Shown: positions 1 to 9,261 of the stretch, one piece after another | Layout: every line of letters starts with the position of its first letter | Position numbering within the stretch: position 1 is the stretch's first letter | Origin: Bacteroides zhangwenhongii | Lineage (GTDB): Bacteria; Bacteroidota; Bacteroidia; Bacteroidales; Bacteroidaceae | Assembly: GCF_009193325.2 (NCBI RefSeq) | Contig: NZ_CP059856.1 | Span: 2,542,001-2,606,000, forward strand | Length of the DNA stretch: 64,000 nucleotides | Direction: 5' to 3' | Notes under the pieces: model-generated | Seen by the model: only the letters and a program-made list of their open reading frames with translations | Databases searched by the model: none | Told to the model about the DNA's origin: nothing | Position numbers and translations under genes: made by a program

Positions 1-622
1 TAAAATGCGGGTCTCTCCTAATTATTTTACATTCGAGTCATCTGACGCCAATGTAGCTTCGGTAACAAATGATGGTAACATAACCGTGCACAAAACAGGA
101 GAAGCCGTTATCTCGTTAAAGGAAGCCGAAGGCGAAATAAAGGTACATTGCTACGATTTCGCTCCAACACCAACGAGAGACGAATCGGAAGTGTTATCTC
201 TGTTCAGTGATTCTTATACTAATAAGATTTCCGCAAACTGGAATCCTAGATGGGAATGGTCAACAGCTGAATATACGGAAATAGATACCGGTGATAATCA
301 TATAGCACGGTATAGCGGTTTGAACTTTGTAGGTATTGTATTCAACAAAACTGCGGATTGTTCGTCAAAGACTCACCTCCACCTGGATGTATTATGCATG
401 GACGAAGTAAGTGAAAGCACTATTATAACAGTCTCTATATACTATGGAACAACGGAAATAAAGCATCCGATAACATTGGAGAAATATCCTGATTTCAAAT
501 CAAAACAGTGGTTGTCACTCGATCTGGAACTTGAAAAAGAAAATAAACTAATACCACAATTGGCATTGGCATGTGATGACAACACCAGGAACATTCTTTT
601 GGACAATATTTATTTCTATTAA
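1..622 (+). CDS. Surface carbohydrate-binding protein, C-terminal part (5' end outside window)
   Basis: The reading frame is open to the left edge, so the true start lies outside the window; the Met codon at 5 is probably internal. The first 50 or so residues look like the end of a bacterial Ig-like (BIG2) domain, with the pattern SSDANVASVTNDGNITVHKT. The remainder is a beta-rich domain of the kind appended to Bacteroidota beta-glucanases and glycan-binding proteins (SDSYTNKISANWNP..., ending LLDNIYFY). No catalytic motif is visible. It lies 12 nt upstream of the GH16 gene on the same strand, which suggests a surface glycan-binding protein of a beta-glucan locus. The domain type is recognised by pattern only; a truncated GH16 or other glycosidase with this C-terminus is possible. 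Confidence 0.6.
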   Translation, partial: KMRVSPNYFTFESSDANVASVTNDGNITVHKTGEAVISLKEAEGEIKVHCYDFAPTPTRDESEVLSLFSDSYTNKISANWNPRWEWSTAEYTEIDTGDNHIARYSGLNFVGIVFNKTADCSSKTHLHLDVLCMDEVSESTIITVSIYYGTTEIKHPITLEKYPDFKSKQWLSLDLELEKENKLIPQLALACDDNTRNILLDNIYFY

Positions 623-634
623 AAATGATAACTT

Positions 635-1582
635 ATGAAACCATATAAAACAATATTGCTTAGCTTGCTGATACTTCCTTTGCCACTGTTACTTGGAAGT
701 TGCGAGAAAGAAGAAGAGATAGAAAACACCCGATGGGTATTGGTGTGGTCGGACGAATTTGACACACCGACTCCCGACAACAGACCCGATCCTTCAAAGT
801 GGACGTATGAAAAAGGCGCTTCAGGATATGGTAATCAGGAACTTCAGAACTATACCGACAGAGTAGAAAACGCTTCATACACGACTCACAAAGGTTTAGG
901 ATGTCTGAAAATAACAGCTTTGAACGACAATTATGACGGAATAGCTTACTCTTCTGCCAGAATAAAGACCGAAGGACTGTTCGAACAACGATACGGACGT
1001 TTCGAAGCACGTCTGAAACTTCCGTACGGTCCGGGACTTTGGCCTGCATTTTGGATGTTAGGAGCAAACTATGCCACCGATGTATGGCCAAAATGCGGTG
1101 AAATAGATATTATGGAAAATAAAGGATACCAACCTAATATCGTATCAAGTGCTCTACATTTTCCGGGACATTCGGGTGGAAATCCCATAACACAGACTTT
1201 TGGCTATGAGGACCAACGTTTTGACACAGACTTCCACGTATTTGCCGTAGAATGGGATGAATCCAAAATAGACTTCTTTGCGGATAATGTACTTTACAAA
1301 AGAGTGAAAGCCGCTGATGTAACAGATGGCGAATGGATATTCGATCATCCATTTTTCATTATTCTGAATGTAGCGGTAGGCGGTACATTCGGTGGTAATC
1401 CCACAGCAGACACTGTATTCCCCCAAAGCATGTATGTAGATTACGTCAGGGTTTATCAGAAATCAACAGAAGTACAACCCGGAACTAATACCGGAGATAT
1501 CTCTTCAAACGGTTCAATTCCCGGATGGGATTTTAACGGACCGGATTCTGATAAAGGACTTATAGAACCAGAATTAAAATGA
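635..1582 (+). CDS. GH16 beta-glucanase lipoprotein (laminarinase/lichenase type)
   Basis: A 315-aa endo-beta-glucanase expected to cleave beta-1,3 or mixed-linkage beta-glucan at the cell surface or in the periplasm. A type II signal peptide ends in LLLGSC, with Cys at residue 23, so the protein is lipid-anchored. The GH16 fold begins near residue 33 (WVLVWSDEFD). It carries the family catalytic motif ExDxxE as EIDIMEN: Glu156 nucleophile, Asp158, Glu161 acid/base. The Trp-rich cleft stretch GLWPAFWMLG precedes it, and DYVRVYQ closes the domain, followed by a short low-complexity tail. Length is normal for a single-domain GH16. It sits between a glycan-binding protein and two fimbrillin-like lipoproteins, with a GH3 exo-glucosidase further downstream, a usual endo/exo pairing. 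The precise linkage specificity cannot be read from sequence. Confidence 0.93.
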   Translation: MKPYKTILLSLLILPLPLLLGSCEKEEEIENTRWVLVWSDEFDTPTPDNRPDPSKWTYEKGASGYGNQELQNYTDRVENASYTTHKGLGCLKITALNDNYDGIAYSSARIKTEGLFEQRYGRFEARLKLPYGPGLWPAFWMLGANYATDVWPKCGEIDIMENKGYQPNIVSSALHFPGHSGGNPITQTFGYEDQRFDTDFHVFAVEWDESKIDFFADNVLYKRVKAADVTDGEWIFDHPFFIILNVAVGGTFGGNPTADTVFPQSMYVDYVRVYQKSTEVQPGTNTGDISSNGSIPGWDFNGPDSDKGLIEPELK

Positions 1583-1612
1583 ATAACAATGTAACTGCTA
1601 AAGATTAAAATT

Positions 1613-3358
1613 ATGAATTTAATAAAAATACAAAGATACTATTTAGGGCTTATGGCAGTCATAAGTCTTGGAGCGGTTTCATGTACGAACGAAACGGAAT
1701 TTGCCAATTCGCTGGATAAAGGCGACATTGCTTTCTCAGCTCAAGTAGGAAAAACGATGAGCAGAGCCACAGAAAGCGCATGGGATGGTGACGAACTGAT
1801 AGGTGTGAAAGCGGGAGAAACAGTAAAAACTTACAAAGTGACAACCAATGGAAAAATGTCGACTGAAGATACACCTTATACATGGGATGGCACAAGCTAT
1901 GATCTGCTGGCATGGACTCCCCTCACAGCAGAACAGATAAACCTAACAGACCAAACTACCGAAGAAAAACTCTTCGACTGTGACTTATTGGCAAGTAATG
2001 CGAAAGTGGAAGCAAAGAATGTACATTTTGTATTCAGACACAAAATGACCCGTATGTGGTGGGAACTACAGAAATTTGAAGGATATAAAGATGAAGAAGT
2101 GAGCAACGCAAAAGTTTCGTTTATCGGTTATGGAAGTGTAACGTATACTAATGGAGAAATCACAACGGTAGGCGACGCTGACCAATTGATTTCTACTCAT
2201 AACACAAAAGGAGAATATTATAGAAACGGTGAAGCTATGATGGTTCCTTGTGAAATGTGGGAGAAACCATTGATAAAAGTAGAAATAGGAGAAGATACCT
2301 ATATCTATACTCCAAGTAAGTCCAACCCCAATGACGTCAATAAGAAAACCGGAGATTTGCTTCCCAATACATGGCAAAGATATTACTTGTCTGTCAGTAA
2401 AAAAGGACTGACTGTAGAAATGGAATCCGGAGAAATTAATTGGGATAATGAAAAGATCGATGACAATCAGATTACGGATGCTAAATTTAAGGCTATTATA
2501 TCTGATGAAGTATCAAATTTGACCAATTGCCAGCTTGCAGGTTTGGAAAATAGCTTCATTGACAACGCGACCAACGGCTTTTCCATAACTTATAAAGAAA
2601 CAAATGCAAGCGGAGGCATCGATTACGAAGGTCTATGTGACAGAGTACGTACAGTTAATACTCCAAACGGGACTGTCACTTTCACATTCTGCAATATCCG
2701 TTCTGATATCAAATTAACATATACTAAAGAATATATGGAAGTAGGCTATTATTTCTATAGTAACGGTACTTACGGGACAGATTACAAAGACGGTTCCACC
2801 TTAGGTATTATCTATAAGATAGGAAAACATGAGACGGATAACGTAACAAATTACGAAGGTACGGATATAGAAACCATTCATGGATATGTAGTAGCGCTAA
2901 CTGATGAAACCAGCGATGAAAAGAGTAGTTTCAAATGGAAAGAAGGTAATGCAAACTTGTATGGGGCAGATTTTCCGGAACACGGCATAAGAGACGGAAA
3001 AACCACACAATATCTAGGATACCTTAACACTAAATATCTTATAGCAAAAGCAGCTGTAGCAGAGGATACAACAGTGCCGGCAGCCTCAACTTCTACCAGC
3101 AAAAACAGTAATTCACTTATACCCGGCACATCTGGTTGGTATTTACCCTCTCATACCCAATTAAGAGATCTAGCAACTCTTGCGGGTAAAACATTCACTA
3201 ATTACAGCGCATTGAATGGCACATATTGGGACAGTACATTCGACAGTGACCCTAATGCTTATATAGTAGTTTTCAATGAAAATGGCGCAATAAGCAGTAC
3301 TGATTTCTACAGGGCTGTAGATTCAGAACAAAAGGTTCGTCTTATTCTTACTTTCTAA
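1613..3358 (+). CDS. Fimbrillin-family lipoprotein, possible surface glycan-binding role
   Basis: A 581-aa protein with a lipoprotein signal peptide ending GAVSC (Cys24). The segment after it (GDIAFSAQVGKTMSRATESAWDGDELIGVK) is typical of fimbrillin-like (FimA/Mfa) proteins of Bacteroides. The C-terminal third has the SGWYLPSHTQLRDLATLAG pattern seen at the ends of many fimbrillin and major-paralogous-domain proteins. No enzyme motif is visible. It lies 30 nt after the GH16 gene and 15 nt before a second fimbrillin-like gene, so all are probably cotranscribed. The location inside a beta-glucan locus argues for substrate binding at the surface rather than pilus assembly, but that is inference. 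Confidence 0.75.
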   Translation: MNLIKIQRYYLGLMAVISLGAVSCTNETEFANSLDKGDIAFSAQVGKTMSRATESAWDGDELIGVKAGETVKTYKVTTNGKMSTEDTPYTWDGTSYDLLAWTPLTAEQINLTDQTTEEKLFDCDLLASNAKVEAKNVHFVFRHKMTRMWWELQKFEGYKDEEVSNAKVSFIGYGSVTYTNGEITTVGDADQLISTHNTKGEYYRNGEAMMVPCEMWEKPLIKVEIGEDTYIYTPSKSNPNDVNKKTGDLLPNTWQRYYLSVSKKGLTVEMESGEINWDNEKIDDNQITDAKFKAIISDEVSNLTNCQLAGLENSFIDNATNGFSITYKETNASGGIDYEGLCDRVRTVNTPNGTVTFTFCNIRSDIKLTYTKEYMEVGYYFYSNGTYGTDYKDGSTLGIIYKIGKHETDNVTNYEGTDIETIHGYVVALTDETSDEKSSFKWKEGNANLYGADFPEHGIRDGKTTQYLGYLNTKYLIAKAAVAEDTTVPAASTSTSKNSNSLIPGTSGWYLPSHTQLRDLATLAGKTFTNYSALNGTYWDSTFDSDPNAYIVVFNENGAISSTDFYRAVDSEQKVRLILTF

Positions 3359-3373
3359 TTAATCATACAAATT

Positions 3374-4894
3374 ATGAAACAAATATATTCACATATCAAA
3401 CTGGCAGTCGTATCGCTATTAATATTTTCGGCTTGCACCCAAGACGAGATGTTACCTCAGATCGGAGAAAACGAAACCGCCGTTTCTGATGTTCTGACTA
3501 TTCAAAACGTACATGTAGCAAACTTCAATACCGAAAGTAATAACACTACCCGTGTAATTAACGACGGTGTCACAGTTTTTTTCGAAGTAGGAAACAGCTT
3601 GGAAGATGTCAACGGTGATGAAATCGGTATTTTACTGATAGGCGAAGATGGAATCGGATTCGCCAATGAACCCTTTAAGTATATAAACGAAAACGGTGCA
3701 AACAAATGGGTTAGTAAAAACAGTGTGAGTTATACCAGCAAAATTAAAAAAGTCATCGCCTACTTTCCATACGCCCAAATAGTGAAAGATGGAAAAGAGT
3801 TTGTTCCTTCATCCGTTAATGAACTAAAAGAACTAAAGAAAGAGGAAGAAACAACGGAATTTAAAGACAAAGATTTGCTGATAGCAGAAATCAATGATAT
3901 TCAATCCCATCAATTGACAATCAACTTTAAGCACGCCTTTTCATTGATAGCGTTCTCTGCGGAAGCGACCATTAAACTAGATGGCACGGAAGAGATTTCC
4001 TATTTATTAGATCTTTCCGATGTATCTTTCTCCATTGGCGACGAACTGTACACGCCCGAATCTATGAGCGGCAAGTACATCTGTCTTGTTGACGAAGAAC
4101 AATTAGTAAAAAATGATTTTCGCTACTTCTACACGATTGATAATACAACTTATTCAAAGACGCTGAAAGATCCTATAACACTGGCAGCCAACCAATGTTA
4201 CACTTTCCCTTGCCCAACATCCTCCGAAGGGACGGCAGATATTGCAGTAGGCGACTTCTACTGTACCACAGAAAGTAATAAAACAATCATTCTTCCAAGA
4301 AATGCAGCCGGTATTCCTACCGGGCTTACTTGCAAAGGAATCGTATTCCACATAATAGATGATTTTGAAACTTTTAAATCTACAAATGATTTAAACGGCT
4401 CCAATTTAAATGGATATCAAGAAAAACATGGCTTGGTAGTCTCTACAAAAAAAGGAAATAATTTTGGCACTGTGGCAGCAGCTGCTATAGAGCAAGCCTT
4501 TATTGATGGAAATGTAGAGAAATACACTGATACGGAAACATCAAACGGTTATAAATTGACACAAATTTTAGTAGGAACTGAAAATCTGGGATTTATCGCT
4601 TTGAATAATCATACTGAAAAATTAAACAATAGTACCGCTTGGTATGCTCCTTCGTTCAATGAACTTAAATACCTGATACAAGGTAAAAATACTCAAACAG
4701 GTTCCACATCGGGGCAAGAATACATCAACAAGCAATTGAAGAAAATAAATGCGGATGAACTGGCAGGCACAATTCCTTCTGTCACTTTTTACAATGGTAC
4801 GGGAGACCATGGATTACGCCTTATGACGGGTGGTTCTGAAAATGGATGGCACGGTATACCTGGCGAAGCTTTTTATCCGATCTGTGCATTTTGA
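3374..4894 (+). CDS. Second fimbrillin-family lipoprotein of the beta-glucan locus
   Basis: A 506-aa lipoprotein with a signal ending LLIFSAC (Cys21). The N-terminal half resembles fimbrillin-like proteins (...VFFEVGNSLEDVNGDEIGILLIGEDG..., then KHAFSLIAFSAEATIKL, the usual 'H-x-hydrophobic' strand). The C-terminus repeats the pattern seen in the preceding gene (STAWYAPSFNELKYLIQG), so the two are distant relatives probably arising by duplication. It follows the first by 15 nt and precedes the GH3 gene by 56 nt. It is probably exposed on the cell surface. Function beyond the family call is not readable. Confidence 0.72.
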   Translation: MKQIYSHIKLAVVSLLIFSACTQDEMLPQIGENETAVSDVLTIQNVHVANFNTESNNTTRVINDGVTVFFEVGNSLEDVNGDEIGILLIGEDGIGFANEPFKYINENGANKWVSKNSVSYTSKIKKVIAYFPYAQIVKDGKEFVPSSVNELKELKKEEETTEFKDKDLLIAEINDIQSHQLTINFKHAFSLIAFSAEATIKLDGTEEISYLLDLSDVSFSIGDELYTPESMSGKYICLVDEEQLVKNDFRYFYTIDNTTYSKTLKDPITLAANQCYTFPCPTSSEGTADIAVGDFYCTTESNKTIILPRNAAGIPTGLTCKGIVFHIIDDFETFKSTNDLNGSNLNGYQEKHGLVVSTKKGNNFGTVAAAAIEQAFIDGNVEKYTDTETSNGYKLTQILVGTENLGFIALNNHTEKLNNSTAWYAPSFNELKYLIQGKNTQTGSTSGQEYINKQLKKINADELAGTIPSVTFYNGTGDHGLRLMTGGSENGWHGIPGEAFYPICAF

Positions 4895-4950
4895 TGCATT
4901 CACTCTCAAAACAAGAACCAACAAATATTATCAATAATAAAAGACGATTT

Positions 4951-7200
4951 ATGAAGATAAACAAGTTATTATTTACCACAACACTGACAGCATTGGCATT
5001 AACAGCCTGCTCTCCGAAAGGAGCCAACTCAGATTCTGAGATAGAGAACAAAGTAGAAGCCTTACTGGATAAGATGACTTTAGAGGAAAAGCTAGGGCAG
5101 ATGAATCAGTTGAGTCCGTGGGATCCTAACGAACTGGCAAACAAAGTTCGTAATGGAGAAATAGGTTCCATATTGAATTATATGAATCCCGAAGAAGTGA
5201 ATAAAATACAGAAAATCGCAATGGAAGAGTCACGGTTAGGTATCCCCCTACTAGTGTCCCGCGATGTAATTCACGGTTACAAGACCATCTTCCCTATTCC
5301 ATTGGGACAGGCAGCCACATTCAATCCTCAGATAGTAGAAAACGGAGCACGTGTAGCTGCCATAGAAGCTTCAGCTGATGGTATCCGTTGGACTTTTGCC
5401 CCCATGATAGATATATCACGTGACCCTCGTTGGGGACGCATAGCCGAAAGTTGCGGTGAAGATCCCTACTTGACTTCCGTAATGGGAGTAGCTATGATTA
5501 AAGGGTTTCAAGGAGATTCGCTGAACAGTCCGACTTCAATGGCGGCGTGTGCCAAGCACTTTGTAGCTTATGGTGCATCCGAAGGCGGTAAGGACTATAA
5601 TTCTACATTTATTCCCGAAAGAGTACTGCGTAATGTATATCTACCTCCGTTCAAAGCTGCGGTAGACGCTGGTTGTGCCACTTTCATGACTTCGTTCAAC
5701 GATAACGACGGTGTACCGTCTACGGCAAATAAATTTGTGTTGAAAGATATATTGCGCGATGAATGGAAATATGACGGTATGGTAGTAACCGATTGGGCTT
5801 CGGCTGCCGAAATGATCAATCACGGTTTCTGTGCAGATGGCAAGGAAGCTGCCGAGAAATCGGTAAATGCAGGCGTTGACATGGATATGGTGAGTGAAAC
5901 GTTCATCAAAAACCTCAAGCAGTCTTTAGCAGAGAATAAGGTTTCCATAGAATCAATAGACGACGCCGTACGGAATATTCTCCGTCTGAAATACCGAATG
6001 GGCTTGTTTGAAAATCCGTATATTGTTACACCACAGAATGTGAAATATGCGGAAGAGCACTTGAAAATAGCAAAAGAAGCGGTAGAGCAATCCGTTATTC
6101 TCCTGAAGAATGACACACAAACATTACCGCTTACAAACAAAATCCGTACTGTAGCGGTAGTAGGTCCGATGGCTGACGCACCCTATGAACAGATGGGAAC
6201 ATGGGTGTTCGACGGTGAAAAAGACCATACTCAAACACCTCTCAAAGCTATCAGAGAAATGTATGGCGATCAGGTTAACGTAATTTTCGAACCTGCACTC
6301 GGTTATAGCCGTGACAAAAACCTAAACGGTATCGCCAAAGCCGTAAACGCGGCACGCCGCGCAGATGTAGTCCTTGCTTTTGTCGGTGAAGAAGCAATAC
6401 TTTCGGGTGAGGCCCATTCTTTGGCAAACCTAAATCTTCAGGGAGCACAGAGCCAACTGATACAAGCACTGTCCACTACCGGCAAACCATTAGTAACCAT
6501 AGTGATGGCAGGACGCCAACTTACAATCGCTGATGAAGTTGAAGCTTCGGATGCAGTTCTTTATGCGTTCCATCCGGGCACTATGGGAGGGCCTGCCATT
6601 GCCGACATCCTTTTCGGAAAGGTTAATCCAAGCGCAAAGACTCCGGTTACATTCCCCCGTATGACAGGTCAGGTACCTATATATTATGCTCACAACAGCA
6701 CAGGTCGACCGGCCAACCCGAAAGAAATGCTCATTGATGAAATCCCTGTCGAAGCGGGGCAAACATCTGTTGGCTGCCGTTCCTTCTATCTCGATGCCGG
6801 GGCTTCTCCCTTGTATCCGTTCGGCTACGGATTGTCTTACACGACCTTTGAATATAGCAATCTGAAGTTAACTTCCGACAAACTTGCTATTAACGGCGAG
6901 ATATCAGTCACGGTAGATCTAAAGAATACAGGAAAGTATGACGGCACGGAAGTTGTACAACTTTACATTCAGGACAAGGTAGGCTCTGTAACCCGTCCGG
7001 TAAAGGAACTGAAGGCTTTTCAACGTGTAGAACTCAAAGCCGGAGAATCAAAGAATGTTTCATTCTCTCTGCCTGTTTCAGAACTGGCTTTCTGGGGCTA
7101 TAATATGACTTACAACGTAGAACCGGGAGATTTCAAATTATGGGTAGGAACAAACAGCGCTGAAGGTTTATCTGCCGACTTTACCGTATCGGCTTTATAA
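4951..7200 (+). CDS. bglX: GH3 beta-glucosidase lipoprotein (BglX type)
   Basis: A 749-aa exo-beta-glucosidase that would release glucose from oligosaccharides made by the GH16 enzyme. The start at 4951 is chosen because it gives a clean lipoprotein signal ending LALTAC; an upstream in-frame Met exists but overlaps the preceding gene. GH3 hallmarks are present in order: KHFVAYGASEGGKDYNST of the N-terminal barrel, the nucleophile motif GMVVTDWAS with Asp281, a C-terminal alpha/beta sandwich beginning near SVILLKND, and a fibronectin-III-like end (VTVDLKNTGKYDGTEVVQLY). Length is typical of BglX. It is the last gene of the plus-strand cluster and is followed by a strong terminator. Periplasmic or surface placement depends on lipoprotein sorting. 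Confidence 0.93.
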   Translation: MKINKLLFTTTLTALALTACSPKGANSDSEIENKVEALLDKMTLEEKLGQMNQLSPWDPNELANKVRNGEIGSILNYMNPEEVNKIQKIAMEESRLGIPLLVSRDVIHGYKTIFPIPLGQAATFNPQIVENGARVAAIEASADGIRWTFAPMIDISRDPRWGRIAESCGEDPYLTSVMGVAMIKGFQGDSLNSPTSMAACAKHFVAYGASEGGKDYNSTFIPERVLRNVYLPPFKAAVDAGCATFMTSFNDNDGVPSTANKFVLKDILRDEWKYDGMVVTDWASAAEMINHGFCADGKEAAEKSVNAGVDMDMVSETFIKNLKQSLAENKVSIESIDDAVRNILRLKYRMGLFENPYIVTPQNVKYAEEHLKIAKEAVEQSVILLKNDTQTLPLTNKIRTVAVVGPMADAPYEQMGTWVFDGEKDHTQTPLKAIREMYGDQVNVIFEPALGYSRDKNLNGIAKAVNAARRADVVLAFVGEEAILSGEAHSLANLNLQGAQSQLIQALSTTGKPLVTIVMAGRQLTIADEVEASDAVLYAFHPGTMGGPAIADILFGKVNPSAKTPVTFPRMTGQVPIYYAHNSTGRPANPKEMLIDEIPVEAGQTSVGCRSFYLDAGASPLYPFGYGLSYTTFEYSNLKLTSDKLAINGEISVTVDLKNTGKYDGTEVVQLYIQDKVGSVTRPVKELKAFQRVELKAGESKNVSFSLPVSELAFWGYNMTYNVEPGDFKLWVGTNSAEGLSADFTVSAL

Positions 7201-7236
7201 ACAATCCTCAAAGAACATAAAAACATAGATAATAAA

Positions 7237-7266
7237 AAAGGTGTATCGCTTTCGCAATACACCTTT
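7237..7266. terminator. Bidirectional rho-independent terminator between bglX and rpsA
   Basis: A perfect 10-bp inverted repeat (AAAGGTGTAT at 7237-7246, ATACACCTTT at 7257-7266) extends inward by two further pairs around a TTTC loop. The arms supply A/T tracts on both sides, so it can end both the GH3 operon on the plus strand and rpsA on the minus strand. Confidence 0.85.
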
Positions 7267-7290
7267 CTGTTTATTTAGAAATACTTTTTA

Positions 7291-9093
7291 TTATTTCTTT
7301 CCTTCCAACTGTTCTTTCAATGCAGCAAGAGCGTCGATATCGCCCAGCGTAGTTGAAGCAGCCTGGTTCTGGATCATCGGAGAATCTTCTCTCTTGTTGC
7401 TAGAAGATGACTTCTTAGCACCAGAAGCAGCTTTCTTTTCTGCTCTTTCTTCAGCCTTAGCTACATCTTCGAAGATACGGCTGTGAGACAGGATGATTCT
7501 CTTAGCGTCTTTGTTGAACTCGATCACTTTGAATTCAAGTTTCTCATCCAACTGTGCTTGTGAACCGTCTTCTTTTACAAGGTGTTTCGGAGTTGCGAAA
7601 CCTTCTACACCGTAAGGAAGAGCTACAACAGCACCCTTATCCAACATTTCGATGATTGTACCTTCGTGTACAGAACCTACAGTGAACACAGTTTCGAATA
7701 CATCCCAAGGATTTTCTTCGAGTTGTTTGTGGCCAAGGCTCAAACGACGGTTTTCTTTGTCGATTTCCAATACCTGAACTTCGATGTCAGCACCAATCTG
7801 AGTAAATTCTGATGGGTGTTTTACTTTCTTAGTCCAAGAAAGGTCAGAGATGTGGATCAAGCCGTCAACACCTTCTTCGATTTCTACGAATACACCGAAG
7901 TTAGTGAAGTTACGAACTTTTGCAGTATGCTTAGAACCTACAGGATACTTTTCTTCGATAGTTTCCCATGGATCTTGTTTCAGTTGTTTGATACCCAAAG
8001 ACATCTTACGTTCTTCGCGGTCAAGTGTCAGCACAACAGCTTCTACTTCGTCGCCTACCTTCATGAAATCCTGTGCAGAACGCAGGTGTTGGCTCCAAGA
8101 CATTTCTGAAACGTGGATCAAACCTTCTACGCCCGGAGCGATTTCGATGAATGCACCGTAGTCAGCCATAACAACCACTTTACCTTTCACCTTGTCACCT
8201 ACCTTCAAGTCAGTGTCAAGAGCATCCCATGGGTGCGGAGTCAGTTGTTTCAAGCCAAGAGCGATACGTTTCTTTTCGTCATCGAAGTCAAGGATAACAA
8301 CGTTGAGCTTCTGATCCAGTTCAACCACTTCTTTCGGATCGCTAACACGTCCCCAAGAAAGGTCAGTGATGTGGATCAAACCGTCTACGCCACCGAGGTC
8401 GATGAATACACCGTAAGATGTGATATTTTTAACAGTTCCTTCAAGAACCTGTCCTTTTTCAAGTTTACCGATAATTTCTTTCTTCTGTTGTTCCAGTTCA
8501 GCTTCGATAAGAGCCTTGTGAGATACAACAACGTTTTTGAATTCCTGGTTGATTTTAACCACTTTGAATTCCATTGTTTTGCCAACGAATACATCATAGT
8601 CGCGGATCGGTTTAACGTCGATCTGAGAACCCGGCAAGAATGCTTCGATTCCGAATACGTCTACGATCATACCACCCTTAGTGCGGCACTTGATGTAACC
8701 CTTGATAATTTCTTCATTTTCCAGAGCAGCGTTAACGCGATCCCAAGAACGAGTAGCGCGGGCTTTTCTGTGTGACAGAACGAGCTGTCCTTTTTTGTCT
8801 TCCTGATTTTCGATGTATACTTCTACTGTATCACCGATCTTCAGATCCGGATTGTAACGGAACTCATTCAATGGGATGATACCGTCTGATTTGTAACCGA
8901 TGTTCACAACTACTTCACGCTTGTTCATTGCGATTACGGTTCCGTCAACAACCTCACGGTCGTTCACTTTGTTAAGCGTACCGTCGTAAGCTTTTTCCAG
9001 TTCATCGTGGCTAACGTTGGTTACTGTTTCGCCATTTTCATAAGCATCCCAGTTGAAATCTTCAATAGGAGCTACGTTCTTTAAGTTTTCCAT
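7291..9093 (-). CDS. rpsA: 30S ribosomal protein S1
   Basis: A 600-aa protein that binds mRNA on the small ribosomal subunit during translation initiation. Six S1-type RNA-binding repeats can be read along the chain, beginning near residues 45, 130, 213, 298, 385 and 470; repeats 3-5 have the classic form GVFI(D/E)(L/I)..GV(D/E)GLIH(I/V)S(D/E)(L/M)SW. A charged Lys/Ser-rich tail follows. Repeats 1, 2 and 6 are divergent, as is usual. The start is the ATG at 9091-9093, about 60 nt downstream of a strong promoter. It is monocistronic, between two divergent or convergent neighbours, and is core chromosome flanking the variable region to the right. Confidence 0.97.
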   Translation of the reverse strand: MENLKNVAPIEDFNWDAYENGETVTNVSHDELEKAYDGTLNKVNDREVVDGTVIAMNKREVVVNIGYKSDGIIPLNEFRYNPDLKIGDTVEVYIENQEDKKGQLVLSHRKARATRSWDRVNAALENEEIIKGYIKCRTKGGMIVDVFGIEAFLPGSQIDVKPIRDYDVFVGKTMEFKVVKINQEFKNVVVSHKALIEAELEQQKKEIIGKLEKGQVLEGTVKNITSYGVFIDLGGVDGLIHITDLSWGRVSDPKEVVELDQKLNVVILDFDDEKKRIALGLKQLTPHPWDALDTDLKVGDKVKGKVVVMADYGAFIEIAPGVEGLIHVSEMSWSQHLRSAQDFMKVGDEVEAVVLTLDREERKMSLGIKQLKQDPWETIEEKYPVGSKHTAKVRNFTNFGVFVEIEEGVDGLIHISDLSWTKKVKHPSEFTQIGADIEVQVLEIDKENRRLSLGHKQLEENPWDVFETVFTVGSVHEGTIIEMLDKGAVVALPYGVEGFATPKHLVKEDGSQAQLDEKLEFKVIEFNKDAKRIILSHSRIFEDVAKAEERAEKKAASGAKKSSSSNKREDSPMIQNQAASTTLGDIDALAALKEQLEGKK

Positions 9094-9155
9094 TAATAAA
9101 TAAATTGTTTAATACTTTAATTAAATAAGACATTATATTATCTATAAATCGGGCG

Positions 9156-9187
9156 CAAAGGTAGGAATATTTTCTTGATTGACAAAA
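9156..9187 (-). promoter_or_regulatory. rpsA promoter (Bacteroides primary sigma type)
   Basis: On the minus strand TTTTG (9187-9183) is separated by exactly 19 nt from TACCTTTG (9163-9156), matching the Bacteroides TTTG / TAnnTTTG consensus and spacing. Transcription should start near 9150, leaving a leader of roughly 55 nt before the rpsA ATG. Confidence 0.8.
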
Positions 9188-9261
9188 GAATGGCAGAAGA
9201 AAAGAGAATTATATCCGTATTTTTTGTAATATTGCAATCTTTAATTTATACAGTTTTTGCC

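Noticed and set aside
8113..8775. 220-aa open frame on the plus strand inside rpsA
   Set aside because: Antisense to six well-formed S1 repeats; it is a shadow of codon bias and matches no family.
9175..9261. Longer start for the helicase-nuclease with a membrane-like segment
   Set aside because: The extra 29 codons overlap the rpsA promoter and start with TTG; MDERLDKVKVQ at 9262 is a natural start.
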